Part shown: in pieces, positions 63,023 to 64,000 of the stretch
Position numbering within the stretch: the first letter of the stretch is position 1
How the letters are laid out: each line of letters opens with the position of its first letter
From: a virus
Reading direction: 5' to 3' (one strand)
DNA length: 64,000 bases
Virus record (IMG/VR): IMGVR_UViG_3300038468_000170
Span: 1 to 64,000 of that record
Made by a program: the position numbers and the translations under genes
Notes under the pieces: generated by a model
Told to the model about the DNA's origin: nothing
What the model saw: only the letters and a program-made list of their open reading frames with translations
Database searches by the model: none

Positions 63023-64000
63023 TCACCAGGAGATGCGGCTGACGAACCACGGGGTGCCGCCTCCTTGTTTGGGCTTGTGGTCGAACCGTCGGCCCCCGAC
63101 GTTCTTCTTCTTATACTTCCGGAGCTGCATGCTGATGAGCTTCGTCGTGAGCTTGTCGGGCGAACATTCACAGAGCTCCGCGAGGGCTTCCTTGAGCGCG
63201 GCGTGGGCGAACGCCCCGACATGCATCTCGGCGAGGAGGTCTGAGACGAGCATGGGCTTGCCGAGCTTCTCCCATTCAATGAGCACGCGCTCGAGGACAC
63301 CTAGCTCTGAATCTCCGCTCTCGACGAGTTCTCTGCGGCCATTGATCGGGTCCGGCATGCCGGCCCATACGAGCGCGCCTCGTACGATCCGGCTCCATTG
63401 CTCGAAGGAGCCCCACGATGTCAACCTTTGATCAGGACAGCCTGCGGCGAAATAACCTCGTAACACGGTCAGGACGGCGCTCGCGAGCTTCGGCCGTTCG
63501 CGGTGCACGTGTGGGAGGATTGGATCGTACTTGAAACCGGTTCGGTGCTCGGGATGCTCGAATGCGGTTTCTAGACGAACATGTAGAGCTCGACCGACGA
63601 GCTCGTTCGACAGGATGAGGTTTTGCGCTGTCACGAGCCAAAGCGCACGCATCGGCATCGCCACCATTTCGGTGACTCCGAGTCGTCGATCTAAAACAGC
63701 CATGCTCGTGATCACTCCTGCGAGCGTCGATGAATCGAGAACCCCTTCGACGTTGTCGAGTAGGATGATCGGATCTCCCGAGATCGCGAGCGACAAAATC
63801 CGCTTCCTCATTTCTTCCTCGTTCGTCTTCGACGTCCTAGGAAGGGATCTGCCGGAATAGATCTCCCCGATGATGTCTGCGAGATATGTTGCGCCGACCC
63901 GGCGTGCGTTCTTGTCGAGCACGCCAAACGGCACGCAGCCGTCGATCGTCGGGCGAGCGAACGGCGTGAAGAGCAAGGCCATCCACGCAGAGAAGTGCTC
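63023..64000 (-). CDS. Phage replication NTPase-like protein, 5' part outside window
   Basis: Frame open to the window edge (at least 325 residues), so the start lies beyond base 64000. Matches the C-terminal part of a large phage primase/NTPase family: HFSAWMALLFTPFARP, then EMRKRILSLAISGDPIILLD (Walker-B-like) with DNVEGVLDSS, MPMRALWLVTAQNLILSN and GRALHVRLE. At the expected P-loop the sequence is LDKNARRVGATYLADI, lacking the Lys of G-x-G-K-T. The C-terminus has a basic helical tail. Probably part of replication initiation. Confidence 0.75.
   Translation of the reverse strand, partial: EHFSAWMALLFTPFARPTIDGCVPFGVLDKNARRVGATYLADIIGEIYSGRSLPRTSKTNEEEMRKRILSLAISGDPIILLDNVEGVLDSSTLAGVITSMAVLDRRLGVTEMVAMPMRALWLVTAQNLILSNELVGRALHVRLETAFEHPEHRTGFKYDPILPHVHRERPKLASAVLTVLRGYFAAGCPDQRLTSWGSFEQWSRIVRGALVWAGMPDPINGRRELVESGDSELGVLERVLIEWEKLGKPMLVSDLLAEMHVGAFAHAALKEALAELCECSPDKLTTKLISMQLRKYKKKNVGGRRFDHKPKQGGGTPWFVSRISW

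Noticed and set aside
1-64000. tRNA, rRNA and CRISPR arrays
   Set aside because: Reading both strands I saw no cloverleaf ending in a TTCRANTC-type arm, no rRNA-like stretch and no spaced repeat array. A tRNAscan run would be decisive; I could not run it.

Overview
The window looks like most of the genome of a large, high-GC, temperate bacterial virus, and parts of it match no virus group I recognise. Evidence for a virus: two tyrosine recombinases, thyX, dcd and a deoxynucleotide kinase, a Dda/RecD-like helicase, a ParB-like protein, an RNA ligase, a phage-tail-lysozyme-type enzyme and many collagen-like or beta-rich fibre proteins. Genes are packed head to tail, most with GTGA, ATGA or TTGA stop/start overlaps. 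The host is probably a myxobacterium or relative. The clue is a lipoprotein at 5960-6682 with the TGG/SGG-rich low-complexity linker common in Polyangiales surface proteins. This is inference.

Layout. 1-5.5 kb (+): a tyrosine recombinase cut by the window edge, a GNAT/Mom-like gene, then an array of small genes plus an RNA ligase. These are separated or led by ten copies of a ~60-bp GTGAAGC module that encodes a small basic leader peptide. 5.5-9.8 kb: small proteins, two lipoproteins, a papain-like peptidase and a DUF1906-type hydrolase (-). 9.8-11.9 kb: small membrane proteins on both strands. 12-16.5 kb (+): an RHH protein, a GroES-like protein, a RadC-type JAMM protein and a long Pro/Gln-rich protein. 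16.6-25.5 kb (+): the probable virion core, with LysM/peptidoglycan-binding membrane proteins, a transglutaminase-like peptidase, a very Arg-rich membrane protein and three beta-rich candidate coat proteins. 25.5-37.7 kb (+): fibre or spike proteins, several sharing an N-terminal G-x-G-R-x-A-R-E-T-Y-P tag, with collagen-like stalks and different heads; a homing endonuclease (-) sits among them. 37.7-42.5 kb (+): glycosyltransferases and methyltransferases. 42.5-49.8 kb (+): membrane-anchored SGNH hydrolase, lysozyme, two more tagged proteins, a dual-specificity phosphatase and a 747-aa helical protein. 50.3-64 kb (-): second integrase, nucleotide metabolism, ParB, helicase and a replication NTPase that runs off the window, with a 43-bp inverted repeat between the last two. 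One isolated + gene lies at 53.3-54.7 kb.

How the genes fit together (inference). The right arm supplies nucleotides, replication and integration. The left arm builds a particle. No portal, large terminase, tape measure, sheath or baseplate gene is recognisable, and no FtsK/HerA-type packaging ATPase is seen. By contrast at least fifteen proteins carry one or two membrane segments, many with basic tails and peptidoglycan-active ectodomains. This fits a non-tailed, membrane-containing particle with exchangeable tagged spikes, but the missing hallmark genes may simply lie outside the window.

Small genes were called mainly from frame continuity, overlap pattern and composition. Functions left blank are genuinely unrecognised.
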